Shown here in pieces: positions 17,791-26,784 of a stretch of 64,000 nucleotides of DNA. The stretch is from Bacteroidetes bacterium MedPE-SWsnd-G2 (GTDB lineage: Bacteria; Bacteroidota; Bacteroidia; Flavobacteriales; Flavobacteriaceae). Numbering within the stretch: the first letter of the stretch is position 1; each line of letters begins with the position of its first letter. A program made the position numbers and the translations under genes. The notes below the pieces were generated by a model. It saw only the letters and a list, made by a program, of their open reading frames with translations. It searched no databases and was not told the origin of the DNA. The stretch is from contig MPDE01000009.1 of the NCBI GenBank assembly GCA_001874335.1, forward strand, positions 93,046 through 157,045, in the 5' to 3' direction.

Positions 17791-20700
17791 ATGAAAAAAC
17801 TACTACTTCTAACTTGCTTTTTAACTACTCTTACACTCTGTTCTCAGGAGTTATCAATGGATTTGGTTAAAAACATGGCTCCAAGAAATATTGGCCCTGG
17901 CGGAATGTCAGGAAGAGTAACTGCTATTGATGCCATTCATTCTAACCCAGATGTCATGTATGTAGGAACAGCCTCTGGCGGTGTATGGAAATCAACTTCT
18001 GGCGGAATTAAATGGGAACCTATTTTTGATAATGAAGTCACAGCTTCAGTCGGTGCATTAGCCATTCAGCAGTCTAACCCAAGTGTTGTTTGGGTAGGAA
18101 CAGGAGAAGGAAACCCAAGAAATAGTTTGAACGGGGGTTATGGCATTTTCAAAACCTTAGATGGAGGAAAAACATGGCAATCTATGGGACTCGAAAACAC
18201 GAGACATATTCACAGAATTGTGATAGACCCAACCAATCCAGATGTCGTTTATGCAGCTGCAATAGGTTCGCCTTGGGGAGAACACCCAGAAAGAGGCATA
18301 TTTAAAACCACTAATGGTGGAGAGACTTGGACCAAAATTTTATTTGAAAACAACAAAACTGGAGCTGCCGATTTGGTTATGGATCCTAGTAATCCTAACA
18401 AACTAATTGCCTGTCTTTGGGAACACAAAAGAGAGCCATGGTTTTTTAACTCTGGAGGAGAAGGTTCTGGGATGCATATTTCTCACGATGGTGGAGAGAC
18501 ATGGAAAAAAGTCACTTCGGAAGATGGTTTTCCTAAAGGAAATTTAGGTCGTATAGGGGTTGCTATTGCAAGTAACAAACCAAATGTAATTTATGCTCTG
18601 GTAGAAGCCGAAAAAAATGCATTGTATAAAAGCACAGATGGTGGCTTTAAATGGCGAAAAATTAATGATAAAAGTGACATTGGTAACCGTCCCTTTTATT
18701 ATTCCGAAATCTACGTAGATCCTCAAAATGAAAATAGAGTTTACTCTGTGTTCACTTATATTAATGTTAGTGAAGATGGTGGAAAAAACTTCTCCCAATT
18801 AATGCCTGCATACGGTGTTAGCAATGGGGTTCACCCCGATCATCATGCCTGGTGGATTCACCCAGAAAACGGCAACTTTATGATTGATGGTAACGATGGA
18901 GGACTAAACATTACTAAAGATGGTGGCGATAGTTGGCGCTTTATTGGCAATTTACCTGTAGCTCAATTTTATCATATAAATGTTGATAATGAATATCCGT
19001 ATAACGTTTATGGTGGTATGCAAGATAATGGCTCATGGAGAGGCCCGGCTTATGTTTGGAAAACTCAAGGTATCAGAAATTCATACTGGCAAGAAATTTC
19101 ATTTGGTGATGGTTTTGATGTTGTTCCTGACAAAGATAACTCCAGATATGGTTGGACCATGAGTCAGCAAGGTTCTGTAAGTCGATACGATTGGCAAACA
19201 GGAAATAATTACACTGTAAAACCTACACATCCAGATGCTAATGTTCAGCTTAGATTTAATTGGAATTCAGCTATAAATATAGACCCATTCAATAATAATA
19301 CAATTTACTTTGGAAGCCAATTTGTGCACAAATCCTATGACAAAGGTCTAACTTGGGAAATAATTTCGGAAGACTTAACAACCAATGACCCTGAAAAATT
19401 AAAGCAGGCTGAAAGCGGTGGATTAACCATGGATGCCACCGGTGCAGAAAACCACTGTAGTATTTTAGTTATTGAGCCCTCTCCTATTCAAAAAGATGTT
19501 TTATGGGTTGGGACTGACGATGGTCGCGTTCATATCACTACAAATGGCGGTGAAGAATGGAGTGACGTTACAAAAAACATTAAAGGGTTACCAAAGGGAA
19601 GTTGGATTCCACAAATAAAGGCTTCAAATAAAACTGAAGGAGCAGCTTTATTAATTGCCAATGACTACAGACGATTTAATTATGCACCCTATGCTTTTAG
19701 AACAAAAGATTATGGAAAAACCTGGAAACGTATTGTTGATGAATCTGATGTAATTAGCTATACACTTAGCATTGTAGAAGACCCAGTTGAACCAAACTTA
19801 CTGTTTTTAGGAAGTGATGATGGTCTTTATGTATCCTTGAATGCAGGAGAATCCTGGACCAAATGGACTCAAGGATTCCCAACGGTATCTGTTAAAGATT
19901 TAATTATCCACCCGAGAGAACACGATTTAGTAATCGGAACTTTTGGCAGAGCCGCTTGGGTATTAGATGACATTAGACCTTTACGTGCATTAGCAAAAGA
20001 CATTAAAACTGCTGAAAAACCACTAAGTTTATTCCAACCACCTACAGCTATTTTGGCTGCCTACCAAGAGCCAACAGGAAGTCGATTTGGTGGAGATGCC
20101 ATGTACAATGGAACCAACCGAGCATATGGAGCACAAATTTCATATTTAATCAATACTCCTGAAACTAATGACAAATCAGATTCATTAGAAAAAGATGAAG
20201 CGGTCGAAGCTGTAAAATGGGATTCAATCACTCTAAACATTTACGATCAAGACCGATTAATTAGAACATTAAAACGAAAAGCTCCAAAAGAAAACGGCAT
20301 TCACAAATGGACATGGTATATGGATGAAAAAGGAGTTTCAAGAGCTTCTCGTTCAAAAAGAAAAACGACTCGTGAACCAGGAGGTGTTACCGTAAAACCA
20401 GGCGTTTATAACCTTAAAATGACATTCGGAAATCAAGTTTCAGAACAACAAATCAAAGTAAAATCTGACCCACGTATTGAAGTGGAATCAAAAGCCATAG
20501 ATGAGGTTTATAGCGCTTTAAAGGAAGTAGAATCCTTAAGAGCTTTAAATGCCGAAGTTGTAGCTCAACTTGTAGAAAGCAAAACATCGGCTCAATTTTA
20601 CAAATCGAGTTTAAACAAATTAGACCAGAAAACTTATGAAGCTGAAATTAAAGCTTCAAAAGATATTATTGAAAAATTAGATACTCAAATCGCCCTGTAT

Positions 20701-20964
20701 TTAGGTAAAGTTGACAAAAGACAAGGTATTACAAGAAATCCTGAAGTTACCGTTTCTCAACGTTTAGGTTTGGCCTCATGGTATGTTGGCTCTCGAAAAT
20801 CCGGAATTACCGCTACCGAAAGACAACTCATTTCTCAAGCTCAAACAGCTTTGAATGAAGCCATAAAATCTACCAATACATTTTTTGAAAATGAGTGGTT
20901 GGATTATAAACAACAAATTAAGAAATTAAAACTTGACGGATTTAAAGAAACAAAATCATTCTAA
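17791..20964 (+). CDS. Exported sortilin (VPS10)/BNR-repeat beta-propeller protein
   Basis: A 1057-aa protein with signal peptide (MKKLLLLTCFLTTLTLCSQ). Many Asp-box repeats of the form SxDGGxTW are spread through residues 40-720 (for example TLDGGKTWQ, TTNGGETWT, HDGGETWKK, STDGGFKW), which form a VPS10/sialidase-like propeller. A linker, a beta-rich module and a helical, possibly coiled-coil segment (about 890-1050) follow. Such proteins are frequent in Bacteroidota, with unknown ligands; some are annotated as glycosyl hydrolases, but no catalytic site can be claimed. It follows the two exported peptidases on the same strand after 54 bp and ends at a terminator. Confidence 0.85.
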   Translation: MKKLLLLTCFLTTLTLCSQELSMDLVKNMAPRNIGPGGMSGRVTAIDAIHSNPDVMYVGTASGGVWKSTSGGIKWEPIFDNEVTASVGALAIQQSNPSVVWVGTGEGNPRNSLNGGYGIFKTLDGGKTWQSMGLENTRHIHRIVIDPTNPDVVYAAAIGSPWGEHPERGIFKTTNGGETWTKILFENNKTGAADLVMDPSNPNKLIACLWEHKREPWFFNSGGEGSGMHISHDGGETWKKVTSEDGFPKGNLGRIGVAIASNKPNVIYALVEAEKNALYKSTDGGFKWRKINDKSDIGNRPFYYSEIYVDPQNENRVYSVFTYINVSEDGGKNFSQLMPAYGVSNGVHPDHHAWWIHPENGNFMIDGNDGGLNITKDGGDSWRFIGNLPVAQFYHINVDNEYPYNVYGGMQDNGSWRGPAYVWKTQGIRNSYWQEISFGDGFDVVPDKDNSRYGWTMSQQGSVSRYDWQTGNNYTVKPTHPDANVQLRFNWNSAINIDPFNNNTIYFGSQFVHKSYDKGLTWEIISEDLTTNDPEKLKQAESGGLTMDATGAENHCSILVIEPSPIQKDVLWVGTDDGRVHITTNGGEEWSDVTKNIKGLPKGSWIPQIKASNKTEGAALLIANDYRRFNYAPYAFRTKDYGKTWKRIVDESDVISYTLSIVEDPVEPNLLFLGSDDGLYVSLNAGESWTKWTQGFPTVSVKDLIIHPREHDLVIGTFGRAAWVLDDIRPLRALAKDIKTAEKPLSLFQPPTAILAAYQEPTGSRFGGDAMYNGTNRAYGAQISYLINTPETNDKSDSLEKDEAVEAVKWDSITLNIYDQDRLIRTLKRKAPKENGIHKWTWYMDEKGVSRASRSKRKTTREPGGVTVKPGVYNLKMTFGNQVSEQQIKVKSDPRIEVESKAIDEVYSALKEVESLRALNAEVVAQLVESKTSAQFYKSSLNKLDQKTYEAEIKASKDIIEKLDTQIALYLGKVDKRQGITRNPEVTVSQRLGLASWYVGSRKSGITATERQLISQAQTALNEAIKSTNTFFENEWLDYKQQIKKLKLDGFKETKSF

Positions 20965-20999
20965 AAAAAAGGCTCTGTAAAAACAGAGCCTTTTTTTTA
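20963..20999. terminator. Bidirectional terminator between the VPS10-like gene and the Fnr-like gene
   Basis: Stem GGCTCTGT (20971-20978) with ACAGAGCC (20983-20990), loop AAAA, with an A tract on the left and a T tract on the right. It overlaps the stop codon of the minus-strand regulator gene. Confidence 0.88.
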
Positions 21000-21674
21000 T
21001 TCCATTATTTCCAATCCGTGAGGATCTTCTATTTTAATAAATTTTCCTTCAGTAGAAATAAGTCCATCCTTTTTAAATTGTGACAAAATTCTAATAGCCG
21101 ATTCGGTAGCCGTTCCAACTATAGTTGCATAATCTTCACGTGATAATGCCACTGCAATGGCCCCTTTCTCATTAACGCCAAATTGCTTTTCCATGTACAA
21201 TAACGTAGCAGCTATACGTTGCTTAACCGATTTTTGAGCCATATACACAATGATGTCATCAGCATCTCTTAAATCGTGTGCCATTTGTTGCATCAAATCC
21301 ATAGAAAACTCCGGGTTTCGCTTTAGATCATGAATTATTTCAGATTTCGGGATAAAACACAACTCCATATCTGTCAAAGCGGTAGCTTGTAAATTGGTAC
21401 TCTCCTCCACAATCAGCGAACGTTGCCCAATCAAATCTCCCTTAACATTAAGCTTAACTACCTGGTCTTTACCATTAGCACTTAACTTAGTTAGTTTACA
21501 AACACCATCTCTAACGCAATAAACGCCATTCAGAATGTCGCCTTCGTCAAAAATAATTTCTCCTTTTTTTACATGTTTTGCAGTTTTACAATTCGAAATC
21601 CTTATTAATTCATCTTTAGTCAGTGATTTTAAGGCATTAAATTGCTTAACGATACATTGGTCACATTTACTCAT
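20997..21674 (-). CDS. Crp/Fnr-family regulator, probable oxygen-sensing Fnr-like protein
   Basis: A 225-aa protein with an N-terminal cysteine pair (C4-x2-C7), a cyclic-nucleotide-like beta-roll (about 30-115), a dimerisation helix and a C-terminal helix-turn-helix (SREDYATIVGTATESAIRIL). C4 and C7 can be aligned with C20 and C23 of E. coli Fnr, and C106 (MELCFIP) with C122. The remaining Fnr cysteine is replaced by N13, but C29 is nearby and might serve as the fourth ligand. The recognition helix keeps the Glu and Arg that read TGA half-sites. It is divergent from the cbb3 operon, with an Fnr-type dyad between them. Iron-sulfur binding is inferred. Confidence 0.85.
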   Translation of the reverse strand: MSKCDQCIVKQFNALKSLTKDELIRISNCKTAKHVKKGEIIFDEGDILNGVYCVRDGVCKLTKLSANGKDQVVKLNVKGDLIGQRSLIVEESTNLQATALTDMELCFIPKSEIIHDLKRNPEFSMDLMQQMAHDLRDADDIIVYMAQKSVKQRIAATLLYMEKQFGVNEKGAIAVALSREDYATIVGTATESAIRILSQFKKDGLISTEGKFIKIEDPHGLEIME

Positions 21675-21696
21675 ATATTGCGCAAAGATTATAACT

Positions 21697-21704
21697 CAAA
21701 ATTA
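21697..21704 (-). promoter_or_regulatory. Possible -7 element of the Fnr-like gene
   Basis: Minus strand reads TAATTTTG, matching TAnnTTTG, with the gene start about 23 bp downstream. The Fnr-type dyad (21713-21726) would lie between this box and the -33 region, a position that suits autorepression. Role inferred. Confidence 0.4.
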
Positions 21705-21712
21705 CACAAAAC

Positions 21713-21726
21713 ATGACAATTATCAT
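21713..21726. promoter_or_regulatory. Fnr/Crp-type operator in the fnr-like / ccoI divergent promoter
   Basis: ATGACAATTATCAT: half-sites ATGAY and RTCAT around a 4-bp centre. Its centre (21719.5) lies 36.5 bp from the G of the TAACCTTTG box before ccoI, i.e. near -41 of the oxidase operon, the class II activation position. It resembles the hemN site (ATGACAAATATCAT) in 13 of 14 bases. Confidence 0.7.
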
Positions 21727-21747
21727 ATAATTATATTCACTATATTC

Positions 21748-21756
21748 TAACCTTTG
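21748..21756 (+). promoter_or_regulatory. Predicted -7 element of the cbb3 oxidase operon
   Basis: TAACCTTTG is TAnnTTTG with one extra base in the spacer. The ATG of ccoI is at 21780, so the untranslated leader would be under 20 nt. Confidence 0.5.
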
Positions 21757-21779
21757 ATGTCTAATACTAAAGGGTATAA

Positions 21780-24155
21780 ATGAACCAGGCCAACTGTTTC
21801 CATTGCGGTGATATTTGTGTGACAACCAACATTAAAATTGAGGAAAAACAATTTTGTTGTACAGGTTGTAAAACTGTGTTCGAAATTTTATCTGAAAGTG
21901 ATTTAACTAATTATTATGATTTAGTATCATCGCCCGGCGCTATACCTGAAGAAATTGTTGGTAAGTACGATTTTTTAGAAGACAAAACAATAGTCAATAA
22001 ACTCTTAGACTTTAATGATGACAAACATCAAATTGTAACGCTTTACATTCCTCATATTCACTGTAGTTCATGTATTTGGATTTTAGAAAACTTACATAAG
22101 CTTCAAAATGACATTTCAAGTTCACAGGTTAATTTTGGAAAGAAAACTGTTAGAGTTTCATACAATTCTGAGAATTACAGCCTTAAGGCTTTAGTATTAC
22201 TTTTGAGTTCTATTGGTTATGAACCCTATATTAGCTTAGAAGATTATGACAAAGCAAAACATTCTGTAGACCGATCATTAATTTATAAATTAGGGATAGC
22301 TGGATTTGCCTTTGGTAATGTTATGTTCCTGTCGTTTCCAGAATATTTTCAAGTAAGTGGGTACTGGATTGAAACTTATAGCCCTCTTTTTAGATGGCTC
22401 ATGTTTGGCTTTTCCCTACCTGTTGTTTTTTATGCTTCAGCAGATTATTTTAAATCGGCTTACAAAGGTTTAACATCTAAATTATTAAATATTGATGTGC
22501 CAATAGCACTGGGGATTACCGTTCTTTTTGTTAGAAGTACAATTGAAATTGTTTTTGATTTAGGTACTGGATTCTTTGATAGTTTAACAGGATTAGTCTT
22601 CTTTTTACTATTAGGAAAGTTTTTTCAGCAAAAAACATATTCCTTCCTATCTTTTGAAAGAGATTACAAATCATATTTCCCAATTGCAGTCACAAAAATT
22701 GACCAACAGAAAGAAGAAACTCCTATTCAACTCTACGAAATAGAAAAGGGCGACCGATTACTTATCAGAAATGAAGAATTAATTCCAGTGGATGGCATTT
22801 TGATTAATGGAGATGCTAACATAGATTACAGTTTTGTTACTGGAGAAAAGGAATCTGTCCCGAAACAATCTGGAGATAAACTTTTTGCAGGAGGGAAACA
22901 AACTTCTGGCAGTATTGAAATAGAAGCTATAAAATCTGTTGAACAAAGTTATTTGACACAACTATGGAGTAATGATGTCTTTAACGCAGCTAATGCCGAT
23001 GGATTTACCACGATAACAAACGCAATCAGTAAACATTTTACAATAGCTATTCTATCTATTGCCTTTATCTCAACTGCCTATTGGTTATTTGCAGATGCTT
23101 CAAAAGCACTTAATGTGTTTACAGCTGTACTAATTATCGCTTGTCCTTGTGCCATTGCATTATCAGCGCCGTTCACATTTGGAAATCTACTTCGTATTTT
23201 TGGAAAGAAAGGCTTTTACTTAAAAAACGCTAGTGTACTCGAAAAATTAGCAGATTTAAATACTCTTATTTTTGATAAAACAGGTACACTTACAACAAGC
23301 GAAAAAGGAAAATCTGAATATGAAGGGTTAGCCTTGACAGCAGAAGAAAATAATCTTTTAAAAAGTACTGTAAGAAGCTCAAACCACCCCTTAAGTAGAC
23401 AATTATACAATATCTTGGATAAACATAATATTGTAAGTATTGATCATTTTGAAGAGCATTTAGGGCAAGGTATTGAAGCTAAATCTAAAGACAATTCTAT
23501 TAAATTAGGTTCTGCACAATTTGTAGGCCAACTCACCGCAAAAAAACCCTTAAACACTGAAATACACCTAAGTACAAATAATATTTACAAAGGAAAATTT
23601 ACCTTTTATGGGGCTTATAGAAAGGGGCTTTCAAAATTATTTAATATCTTAAAGGAAAATTACGATTTAGTGGTTTTATCTGGAGATAATGATGGTGAAC
23701 GTGGTAATCTTAAAAAATTACTCCCAGTTAAAACCAAATTGTTTTTTAACCAAAAACCAGCTGATAAATTGGAGTACATAAAATATCATCAAAGTGAAGG
23801 TTCTAAGATACTAATGGTTGGTGATGGTTTAAATGATGCAGGTGCTTTAGCCCAAAGTAATGTCGGTATAGCCCTTTCGGAAAACGTAAACGTGTTTTCT
23901 CCCGCTTGTGATGCAATTTTACAGGCCGATAAACTACCACAATTAAGCGGCTATCTAAAAGCATCGCAACAAGCAATTTCAGTAATTAAATTCAGTTTTT
24001 TACTTTCTTTTATATACAATCTTGTAGGTCTTTATTTTGCAACTACTGGACAATTATCTCCTGTTATAGCTGCTATTTTAATGCCTTTAAGTTCAATTAG
24101 TATTGTTGTGTTTACAACAATATGCAGTAATTATATAGGATCTAAACTTCAATAA
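21780..24155 (+). CDS. ccoI: Cbb3-oxidase copper-exporting P1B-type ATPase CcoI/FixI
   Basis: Moves copper across the inner membrane for assembly of the cbb3 oxidase. A cysteine-rich N-terminus (CFHCGDIC ... CCTGCKTVFEIL) precedes a heavy-metal-associated domain (HIHCSSCIWILENL, residues about 93-106), then membrane helices. The ion motif CPC is at 455-457 (IIACPCAIALSAP), the phosphorylated aspartate D499 in DKTGTLT, the P1B HP motif in SNHPLSRQ and the hinge in GDGLNDAGALAQ. Position as first gene of the cco operon and the N-terminal Cys-rich extension favour CcoI over a general copper exporter. Confidence 0.94.
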   Translation: MNQANCFHCGDICVTTNIKIEEKQFCCTGCKTVFEILSESDLTNYYDLVSSPGAIPEEIVGKYDFLEDKTIVNKLLDFNDDKHQIVTLYIPHIHCSSCIWILENLHKLQNDISSSQVNFGKKTVRVSYNSENYSLKALVLLLSSIGYEPYISLEDYDKAKHSVDRSLIYKLGIAGFAFGNVMFLSFPEYFQVSGYWIETYSPLFRWLMFGFSLPVVFYASADYFKSAYKGLTSKLLNIDVPIALGITVLFVRSTIEIVFDLGTGFFDSLTGLVFFLLLGKFFQQKTYSFLSFERDYKSYFPIAVTKIDQQKEETPIQLYEIEKGDRLLIRNEELIPVDGILINGDANIDYSFVTGEKESVPKQSGDKLFAGGKQTSGSIEIEAIKSVEQSYLTQLWSNDVFNAANADGFTTITNAISKHFTIAILSIAFISTAYWLFADASKALNVFTAVLIIACPCAIALSAPFTFGNLLRIFGKKGFYLKNASVLEKLADLNTLIFDKTGTLTTSEKGKSEYEGLALTAEENNLLKSTVRSSNHPLSRQLYNILDKHNIVSIDHFEEHLGQGIEAKSKDNSIKLGSAQFVGQLTAKKPLNTEIHLSTNNIYKGKFTFYGAYRKGLSKLFNILKENYDLVVLSGDNDGERGNLKKLLPVKTKLFFNQKPADKLEYIKYHQSEGSKILMVGDGLNDAGALAQSNVGIALSENVNVFSPACDAILQADKLPQLSGYLKASQQAISVIKFSFLLSFIYNLVGLYFATTGQLSPVIAAILMPLSSISIVVFTTICSNYIGSKLQ

Positions 24156-24194
24156 ACTAAATATGAAACAAATACCAACCAAACCAAATTATTC

Positions 24195-24380
24195 ATGAGT
24201 GTTATTTATCTCTTATTAGCCTTAAGTATACTTGTTGCTCTTGTATTTTTTATTGCCTTCATTTTGGCTGTAAAAAAAGGGCAATATGATGATAGCTACA
24301 CACCATCAGTGCGAATGCTTTTTGATGATGAACTTATAACAGAACCTTCAAATAAAACGTCAACCAATAACAAAGATTAA
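24195..24380 (+). CDS. ccoS: Cbb3-type oxidase assembly protein CcoS
   Basis: A 61-aa protein with one N-terminal membrane helix (MSVIYLLLALSILVALVFFIAFILAV) followed by KKGQYDD, the typical CcoS signature where the short tail begins. CcoS is needed for cofactor insertion into the cbb3 catalytic subunit. It sits between ccoI and ccoN, its usual place, with 10 bp to the next gene. Confidence 0.9.
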   Translation: MSVIYLLLALSILVALVFFIAFILAVKKGQYDDSYTPSVRMLFDDELITEPSNKTSTNNKD

Positions 24381-24390
24381 TTAAATTATT

Positions 24391-26586
24391 ATGGAACTAC
24401 AACAATTTTATTACGATAATAAGATCGTTAAAAATTTTATCTATGCCACCATATTGTGGGGTGTAGTTGGGATGTTAGTAGGATTAATTCTTGCTTTTAT
24501 GTTTCTTTTTCCCAACTTAACAGATGGAATTTCATGGCTAAGTTTTGGTCGCTTAAGACCACTGCATACAAACGCTGTAATTTTCGCATTTGTGGGTAAT
24601 GCCATTTATGCCGGTGTTTACTATTCTTCTCAAAGGCTATTAAAAGCCAGGATGTTTAGTGATACATTAAGTAAAATTAATTTTTGGGGCTGGCAATTGA
24701 TTATAGTTGCTGCCGCTATTACATTACCTCTTGGGTATACATCTTCTAAAGAGTATGCTGAGTTAGAATGGCCTATTGATATTGCGATTGCTGTTGTTTG
24801 GGTTGTGTTTGGTTGGAACTTAATAGGTACCATCTTAAAACGTAGACAACGTCACCTATATGTTGCAATTTGGTTCTATTTAGCAACATTTGTAACGGTA
24901 GCAGTATTGCATATTTTTAACAGTTTAGAATTGCCTTTAAGCGCAATGAAAAGTTACTCTGTATATGCGGGTGTTCAAGATGCATTAGTACAATGGTGGT
25001 ATGGCCACAATGCCGTGGCATTCTTCCTGACAACGCCTTTCTTAGGTTTAATGTATTACTTCGTTCCAAAAGCAGCTAACAGACCCGTTTACTCATATAG
25101 ATTATCTATTGTTCACTTCTGGTCTTTAATTTTCATTTATATATGGGCTGGTCCTCACCACCTTTTATATACTGCCTTACCAGAGTGGGCACAAAATTTA
25201 GGTGTAGCCTTTTCTGTAATGCTTATTGCGCCTTCTTGGGGTGGTATGATAAACGGTCTTTTAACCTTGCGTGGTGCTTGGGACAAAGTAAGAACAGATC
25301 CTGTTTTAAAATTTATGGTTGTGGCAATTACTGGATACGGTATGGCAACCTTCGAAGGACCAATGTTATCGCTTAAAAACGTAAACGCAATTGCCCACTT
25401 TACAGATTGGATTATTGCTCACGTTCACGTTGGTGCCTTAGCTTGGAATGGTTTCTTCGCATTTGGTATGATTTACTGGTTAGTACCAAAGTTATTTAAA
25501 ACAAGATTGCATTCTATACCATTAGCCAATTTCCATTTTTGGATTGGAACATTAGGTATTATCCTTTATGCGCTTCCTATGTATGTTGCTGGATTTACTC
25601 AAGCAAGTATGTGGAAACAATTTAATCCAGATGGAACATTAGTATATGGTAACTTCTTAGAAACCGTTTCTGAAATTATGCCAATGTATTGGATGCGTGC
25701 CATCGGTGGAACATTATTCTTACTAGGTACACTTGTATTAGTCTACAATATAATAATGACCGTAAAACAAGGGTCAACAGTTACTGATGAATTAGCTGAA
25801 GCTGCGCCATTAGCAAAAGTTTCAAGTAAACGAGTTGCCGGAGAAGGATGGCACACATGGATTGAACGTAAGCCAATTCAACTTACAATATTAGCGACAT
25901 TAACCATCCTTATAGGTGGAGCATTTCAAATAATACCAACTATACTGGTTAAAAGTAATATCCCAACCATATCAAGTGTACAGCCATACTCCCCACTAGA
26001 GTTAGAAGGTAGAGATATTTATATAAGAGAGGGTTGTGTGAGTTGTCACTCTCAAATGGTAAGACCATTTAGAAGTGAAGTAGAACGTTATGGAGAATAC
26101 AGTAAAGCAGGTGAGTTTGTTTATGACCATCCATTCTTATGGGGTAGTAAACGTACTGGACCAGATTTACACCGTATTGGTGGAAAATACTCAGATAACT
26201 GGCACCTAAACCATATGTATGATCCTCAAAGTACATCAAGCGGATCTATCATGCCAGGTTATAAATGGCTGATAAAAGACGAGTTAGACAAGTCTCAAAC
26301 TGAAGCAAAAATGGAAGTTATGGTCTCATTAGGTGTACCATATACAGAATCTGATATTGCCAATGCAGCCCAAGACATGTTAGCGCAAGGTACACGTATA
26401 GAGAAAAACTTGTATACAGATCCTGACTTTGCAAAAAGTTATGAGGCTGATAAAAAAGCAGCAAGTGACAAAGGTGAAGCTTTTGTAGAAATGAGAAACA
26501 GAGAAATTGTTGCCTTAATCGCTTATTTACAGCGTTTAGGTACAGATATATCTGTTAAAGATATTGATAATCAAACTTCAAATTAG
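24391..26586 (+). CDS. ccoN: Fused cbb3 cytochrome c oxidase subunits I and II (CcoN-CcoO)
   Basis: Catalytic core of the high-affinity terminal oxidase. Residues 1 to about 480 are CcoN, with many membrane helices and the histidine ligands in RPLHTNAVIF, WWYGHNAVAFF, GPHHLLYT and HFTDWIIAHVHVGAL (haem b, haem b3 and CuB). After a further helix the CcoO part carries one c-haem site CVSCH (C549, C552, H553) followed by SQMVRPF. A fusion of the two subunits is usual in Bacteroidota, while Proteobacteria have separate genes. The product has 731 aa and is embedded in the inner membrane. Confidence 0.96.
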   Translation: MELQQFYYDNKIVKNFIYATILWGVVGMLVGLILAFMFLFPNLTDGISWLSFGRLRPLHTNAVIFAFVGNAIYAGVYYSSQRLLKARMFSDTLSKINFWGWQLIIVAAAITLPLGYTSSKEYAELEWPIDIAIAVVWVVFGWNLIGTILKRRQRHLYVAIWFYLATFVTVAVLHIFNSLELPLSAMKSYSVYAGVQDALVQWWYGHNAVAFFLTTPFLGLMYYFVPKAANRPVYSYRLSIVHFWSLIFIYIWAGPHHLLYTALPEWAQNLGVAFSVMLIAPSWGGMINGLLTLRGAWDKVRTDPVLKFMVVAITGYGMATFEGPMLSLKNVNAIAHFTDWIIAHVHVGALAWNGFFAFGMIYWLVPKLFKTRLHSIPLANFHFWIGTLGIILYALPMYVAGFTQASMWKQFNPDGTLVYGNFLETVSEIMPMYWMRAIGGTLFLLGTLVLVYNIIMTVKQGSTVTDELAEAAPLAKVSSKRVAGEGWHTWIERKPIQLTILATLTILIGGAFQIIPTILVKSNIPTISSVQPYSPLELEGRDIYIREGCVSCHSQMVRPFRSEVERYGEYSKAGEFVYDHPFLWGSKRTGPDLHRIGGKYSDNWHLNHMYDPQSTSSGSIMPGYKWLIKDELDKSQTEAKMEVMVSLGVPYTESDIANAAQDMLAQGTRIEKNLYTDPDFAKSYEADKKAASDKGEAFVEMRNREIVALIAYLQRLGTDISVKDIDNQTSN

Positions 26587-26595
26587 AATTAAATC

Positions 26596-26784
26596 ATGTT
26601 GAAATTTGTTAAAAACCATATGGAAAGTATAAGTGGGATAGAGATCTATCCCCTTATCTCCCTAGTTATATTCTTTGCATTCTTTGTAGTTCTTTTTTGG
26701 TGGGTGATTTCTGCTAATAAAGATTATATAAAAAATGTAAGTAACCTTCCTTTTGAAAACCAAAATAACAACGACATATTATGA
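26596..26784 (+). CDS. ccoQ: Cbb3 oxidase small subunit CcoQ-like
   Basis: A 62-aa single-span membrane protein (YPLISLVIFFAFFVVLFWWV) between ccoN and ccoP, the fixed position of CcoQ, which stabilises the complex. Sequence similarity in this family is low, so the call depends mainly on position, length and topology. The last 4 bp overlap the start of ccoP (ATGA type), indicating translational coupling. Confidence 0.85.
   Translation: MLKFVKNHMESISGIEIYPLISLVIFFAFFVVLFWWVISANKDYIKNVSNLPFENQNNNDIL

Noticed and set aside
17791..20964. Type IX secretion C-terminal domain on the exported proteins
   Set aside because: None of the three exported proteins ends in the expected beta-rich sorting module; ends are helical (VPS10-like) or plain fibronectin III-like.
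21535..21750. 71-aa plus-strand open frame over the fnr-like gene and the divergent promoter
   Set aside because: Antisense to the conserved N-terminus of the regulator and across the promoter dyad; no protein-like features.
24164..24194. Short ATG-led frame before ccoS
   Set aside because: It is out of frame with ccoS and simply reads on through it; no leader-peptide features.
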